Source: Deltaproteobacteria bacterium
Lineage (GTDB): Bacteria > Myxococcota > Polyangia > Haliangiales > Haliangiaceae
Length of the DNA: 8,162 nt
Assembly (NCBI GenBank): GCA_018262455.1
Contig: JAGSPR010000479.1
Coordinates: 1 to 8,162 of the forward strand
Direction of reading: 5' to 3'
The notes beneath the pieces are model-generated. The model saw only the letters and a list, made by a program, of their open reading frames with translations. It did no database searches and was not told the DNA's origin. Positions 6,058 through 8,162 of this stretch are shown piece after piece; positions within the stretch are counted from its first letter, which is position 1; each line of letters starts with the position of its first letter. Both the position numbers and the translations under genes were made by a program.

Positions 6058-6765
6058 ATGCGAACCACGATCTGTTTGGGCTTGCTGCTGGCGGCATGTG
6101 GCGGTGGGGGCAGCAGCGCTGATCTGGACGGCGGCGTGCAAGGGCAAGTAGATGCGCCTGGCAGCACCTGCACCAACTACACGCCCCCCTCGTTGCCCGA
6201 CTCGCTGGTCATCCAGCAGGACGTGGTCGCCGCCGCGAAGCTCGAAGCGATGACGCATTTCTCGGTGACTGGAGATTCGACCTTCAACGATGCCGGCCAG
6301 ATCACGCGCTTCGTGCACGACGAAACGGGCTCCGACAACGATTTCACGGTCAGCTTCACGTACACGAGCGACGGCAAGCTGTCGCGGGTGAGCATGGACG
6401 CAAGCACCAGCGCGAACGACGTCACCGATAGCCTCACGTACACCAGCACGGGCCAGCTCAGCCGGTGGAGCCATGACGCGAGCATCAGCGAGGATGACGT
6501 CACCGATAGCCTCACGTACACCAGCGCGGGTCAGCTCAGCCGGTGGAGCCACGACGCGAGTAACTCCGCGGATGACGTGACCGACTCCTTCACGTACACG
6601 AGCACCGGTCAGCTCAGCCGGTGGTCGCACGATGCGAGCGACTCGGTCGACGACGTGACCGAGACCTTCACGTACGACAGCTTCGACCGGCTGACCCGGT
6701 GGTCGCTCGATCGCAGCGGCGTGGATCTCGACTCGACGTTCACGTACGGCGACTGCGAACACTGA
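6058..6765 (+). CDS. Lipoprotein with tandem 26-residue YD/RHS-like repeats
   Basis: The 235-residue product has a short lipoprotein signal peptide with lipobox LAAC (Cys14), a Gly/Ser/Asp linker, a helical stretch (about 47-66), then six consecutive repeats from residue 69 to 222 and a partial seventh before the C-terminus. The units are 26 residues, except the sixth, which is 24. The consensus is roughly DVTDSLTYTSTGQLSRWSHD followed by about six variable residues. The TYTSTGQLSRW core resembles the YD repeat of RHS/teneurin-type proteins (YDxxGRLTxx), where successive units form a beta-sheet wrap. Units one and two are diverged, while three to five are nearly identical. There is no toxin or protease domain, so this is only a short repeat strip anchored to a membrane, plausibly a surface protein. 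Cys38 and Cys233 bracket the repeats and could form a disulfide. The gene is divergent from the hydrolase-like gene. No named family is assigned. Confidence 0.8.
   Translation: MRTTICLGLLLAACGGGGSSADLDGGVQGQVDAPGSTCTNYTPPSLPDSLVIQQDVVAAAKLEAMTHFSVTGDSTFNDAGQITRFVHDETGSDNDFTVSFTYTSDGKLSRVSMDASTSANDVTDSLTYTSTGQLSRWSHDASISEDDVTDSLTYTSAGQLSRWSHDASNSADDVTDSFTYTSTGQLSRWSHDASDSVDDVTETFTYDSFDRLTRWSLDRSGVDLDSTFTYGDCEH
6262..6747 (+). repeat. 78-bp tandem repeat array inside the lipoprotein gene
   Basis: Units begin at 6262, 6340, 6418, 6496, 6574 and 6652, each 78 bp apart, with a 72-bp last spacing to a partial unit at 6724. Units at 6418 and 6496 share their first 54 bases or so with about three differences; most change sits in the last eight codons. 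Reading frame is kept throughout. The pattern of diverged outer and near-identical inner units suggests growth by recent internal duplication. Confidence 0.9.
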
Positions 6766-6799
6766 TCGTCAGATCGCGATCGCGATCGACGGCCGATCA
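6763..6799. terminator. Nested palindrome between convergent genes, possible bidirectional terminator
   Basis: A perfect 16-bp palindrome, GATCGCGATCGCGATC, lies at 6772-6787, flanked by TGATCG at 6763-6768 and CGATCA at 6794-6799. The left arm includes the TGA stop of the repeat lipoprotein, and the right arm ends 11 bp before the stop of the convergent membrane-protein gene. A transcript from either strand could fold here. There is no U-run, so termination is an inference from position and symmetry. It also contains the GCGATCGC octamer. Confidence 0.4.
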
Positions 6800-6810
6800 A
6801 GGGGCACCCG

Positions 6811-7284
6811 CTATGGTCCGTCATAGCGCTTGCTGCCGGGCACATCCTCGCGTGAAGTGCTGCCAGCTCTCAACCGGCGTTCGAGATCGTGAATGTCCAA
6901 CGCGACGCCGATGACGAACGCGACGACCAAGATTCCGAACGCGAGCACGGCCGCGCCGAGCGCGGTACCGAGCTGTTGGCTGTTTCGCGCACCGAGCACG
7001 AGCAGACCCGCGAGGCCCGCGGCGCCGATGCGGACGAGATGGCCGCGGGTGAAGATGCGGCGCTGAGACACGATGTGACCGGACGCCGGGCCAACGATCC
7101 CCACGATCACTGCGATCACGAGCAAGTCCCAGCGGGCGGGCGTGCTCATGGCGGCCTGTGCGACCAAGGCGATCGGGAGGACGACCCCGATGGCGGTCAG
7201 CGCCCGCGCGGCCCGTGCGGCGCGCGCTGGTGATGGCAGCAACATCACCAGGCCGCCCAGGACCAACGCCACGAGGACCGCCAC
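6811..7284 (-). CDS. Five-helix membrane protein, weakly like a cation/proton antiporter subunit
   Basis: The 157-residue product has five hydrophobic stretches (about 1-16, 29-46, 53-73, 84-99 and 105-130) and a charged tail (DIHDLERRLRAG onward), so it is very likely an integral membrane protein. I cannot assign a family firmly. Residues 8-76 have the layout of an MnhG/MrpG subunit: helix, a short basic loop (PARAARAARALT), helix, then a helix ending VGPASGHIVSQ, where MrpG has a Pro-x-x-x-His motif. The likeness is loose and the last two helices are not part of that family. The start is the GTG at 7284, preceded by GGGAG; the first helix might instead be the displaced last helix of the nhaA relic just upstream, so the true start is uncertain and the gene may itself be a remnant. 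It converges on the repeat lipoprotein gene. Confidence 0.5.
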   Translation of the reverse strand: MAVLVALVLGGLVMLLPSPARAARAARALTAIGVVLPIALVAQAAMSTPARWDLLVIAVIVGIVGPASGHIVSQRRIFTRGHLVRIGAAGLAGLLVLGARNSQQLGTALGAAVLAFGILVVAFVIGVALDIHDLERRLRAGSTSREDVPGSKRYDGP

Positions 7285-7307
7285 CTCCCGAGTGTACGCA
7301 TGATCAC

Positions 7308-7427
7308 ACCCGGGGGGAGCGCGAGCTCGGCGATGAACAGCGCCATCGTGAACCCGATTTCAGCCACGGTCCCGATCACGACGATGCCGGCCCAGCTCAC
7401 GTCGCTGGGGAACGAAGCCCAGCGAAG
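7308..7427 (-). pseudogene. nhaA: Relic of the 3' end of an NhaA-type Na+/H+ antiporter gene
   Basis: Read on the minus strand, this stretch encodes about 40 residues including VSWAGIVVIGTVAEIGFTMA followed by LFIAELALPPG. This matches the penultimate membrane helix region of NhaA, whose conserved core is GIGFTMSLFI followed by xxLAF. In E. coli, NhaA exports Na+ in exchange for protons. Here the frame is closed immediately upstream by a TAA at 7428-7430, nothing of the preceding ten helices is present, and downstream the frame runs into a Trp/Arg/Ser-rich nonsense tail to a TGA at 7245-7247. A glycine normally found before IGF is Glu. A frame change near 7300 would join it to the hydrophobic start of the membrane-protein gene below 7284, which could be the last NhaA helix. 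The fragment has no start codon context and is most simply a deletion remnant. Confidence 0.55.
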
Positions 7428-7514
7428 TTACGCGAGCGCGCGACCCTCACCGAAGTTGCATGGATCGCTGCGGTCGGCGCGAACCAATGAGCTCGCGATC
7501 GCGCACAATGCCGC

Positions 7515-8162
7515 ATGGTCGAGCTGCTCTCCTCTCCCGAGGCCTGGCTGAGTCTTGCGACGCTGACCGCCCTCGAGATCGTCCTCGGCGTCGACAACAT
7601 CGTCTTCATCGCGATCCTCTCGGGGCGACTGCCCGTGAGGCAGCGCGAGCGCGCGCGTAAGCTGGGACTCGCCGGTGCGTTCGTGTCGCGACTCGGCCTG
7701 CTCGCCACGATCTCGTGGATCGTCAAGCTCGATCAGCCGCTCTTCGAAGTCGCCGGCCAGGGCTTCTCGGGGAAGGCGCTGATCCTGCTCGGCGGCGGGG
7801 TGTTCCTGCTCTACAAGGCGACCAAGGAGATCCACCACAAGCTGGAGGCGGCCGATGGCGACGGCGCGACCGCGAAGGTCGGTGCCACGTTCGCTGCGGT
7901 GATCGCGCAGATCGTCGCGCTCGACGCGGTGTTCTCGATCGACAGCGTGATCACCGCCGTCGGCATGACCGAGTTCGTCAGCGTGATGGTGGCCGCGAAC
8001 GTGATCGCGCTCGTCGTGATGCTGGTGCTCGGAAAGGGGATCAGCTCGTTCGTCGAGCGCCACCCGTCGGTCAAGGTGCTCGCGCTGTCGTTCCTGCTGA
8101 TGATCGGCCTCGTGCTGGTCGCCGAAGGGTTCGGCGCGCACATCCCGAAGGGCTACGTCTAC
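7515..8162 (+). CDS. TerC family integral membrane protein (3' end outside window)
   Basis: TerC-family proteins are polytopic membrane proteins, several linked to metal ion (notably Mn2+) efflux or to tellurium resistance. The 216 visible codons carry the duplicated acidic motifs: ALEIVLGVDNIVFIAIL (19-35; Glu21, Asp27) and ALDAVFSIDSVITAVGM (135-151; Asp137, Asp143), each within a membrane helix and thought to line the ion path. Further helices lie at about 52-71, 86-101, 157-173 and 187-204, and the fragment ends AHIPKGYVY, a stretch seen near the end of the short YgdQ-like members (about 240 residues). Whether CBS domains follow, as in longer members, cannot be seen. The ATG at 7515 is the natural start, with no good Shine-Dalgarno, and CGCGATCGCG at 7494-7503 lies just before it. 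It is divergent from the membrane-protein gene and nhaA relic. Confidence 0.93.
   Translation, partial: MVELLSSPEAWLSLATLTALEIVLGVDNIVFIAILSGRLPVRQRERARKLGLAGAFVSRLGLLATISWIVKLDQPLFEVAGQGFSGKALILLGGGVFLLYKATKEIHHKLEAADGDGATAKVGATFAAVIAQIVALDAVFSIDSVITAVGMTEFVSVMVAANVIALVVMLVLGKGISSFVERHPSVKVLALSFLLMIGLVLVAEGFGAHIPKGYVY

Noticed and set aside
5898..6176. Longer N-terminus (up to 93 extra codons) for the hydrolase-like protein
   Set aside because: The extension is Arg/Pro/Ser-rich, crosses the start of the divergent lipoprotein gene, and would hide a good signal peptide at 5897.
5839..6762. Minus-strand frame with repeated VREAIGDV/PPAELARA units
   Set aside because: The repetition is the mirror of the 78-bp repeats in the plus-strand lipoprotein, which has a lipobox and a YD-like core; the antisense reading has no start signal or known motif.
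7428..8141. Minus-strand 237-codon frame opposite the TerC gene
   Set aside because: It is an extremely Asp/His/Glu/Arg-rich translation, the usual antisense image of a membrane-protein gene; the plus strand has clear TerC motifs.
1..8162. CRISPR array, IS element, prophage or RNA gene
   Set aside because: No regularly spaced repeats with unique spacers, no transposase or integrase motifs, no terminal inverted repeats and no tRNA or rRNA signature were seen; the only regular repeat is the coding 78-bp array.

Overview
The window is GC-rich DNA that looks like part of a Myxococcota (delta-proteobacterial) chromosome. The grounds are strong G/C preference at third codon positions, lipoproteins whose lipobox is followed by Asp/Ala/Gly-rich linkers (DAGVDAG type), GTG starts, weak or absent Shine-Dalgarno sequences, and loosely arranged genes of unrelated function. 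The placement is an inference from style; no phylogenetic marker is present.

Layout. (1) 1-470, +: the 3' part of a SigZ-type ECF sigma factor, cut by the window edge. (2) 430-2220, -: a complete two-domain ArsA arsenite-efflux ATPase, convergent with the sigma gene and overlapping its 3' end by 41 bp. (3) 2398-3717, +: a lipoprotein serine peptidase of the S37 (tripeptidyl aminopeptidase, PS-10) type, divergent from arsA across 177 bp. (4) 3865-4107 and 4115-4645, +: a two-gene unit of an 80-residue unassigned protein and a DUF4395 membrane protein with two C-terminal CxxC pairs. (5) 4668-5897, -: an exported protein joining a degenerate alpha/beta-hydrolase domain to a beta-strand-rich C-terminal domain. 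(6) 6058-6765, +: a lipoprotein built from 26-residue YD/RHS-like repeats, with a 78-bp period in the DNA. (7) 6811-7284, -: a five-helix membrane protein of uncertain family. (8) 7308-7427, -: a short relic of the 3' end of an NhaA-type Na+/H+ antiporter gene. (9) 7515-8162, +: the 5' part of a TerC-family membrane protein gene, cut by the window edge.

I see no single pathway linking these genes and no phage, IS, CRISPR or RNA-gene signature. Several products act at or beyond the membrane (S37 lipoprotein, DUF4395 protein, hydrolase/beta fusion, repeat lipoprotein, TerC, antiporter relic). The least ordinary items are the hydrolase-like protein that seems to have lost its nucleophile, the expanding YD-like repeat lipoprotein, the conserved-looking small protein paired with DUF4395, the nhaA remnant, and the read-through tail that makes arsA overlap the sigma gene.
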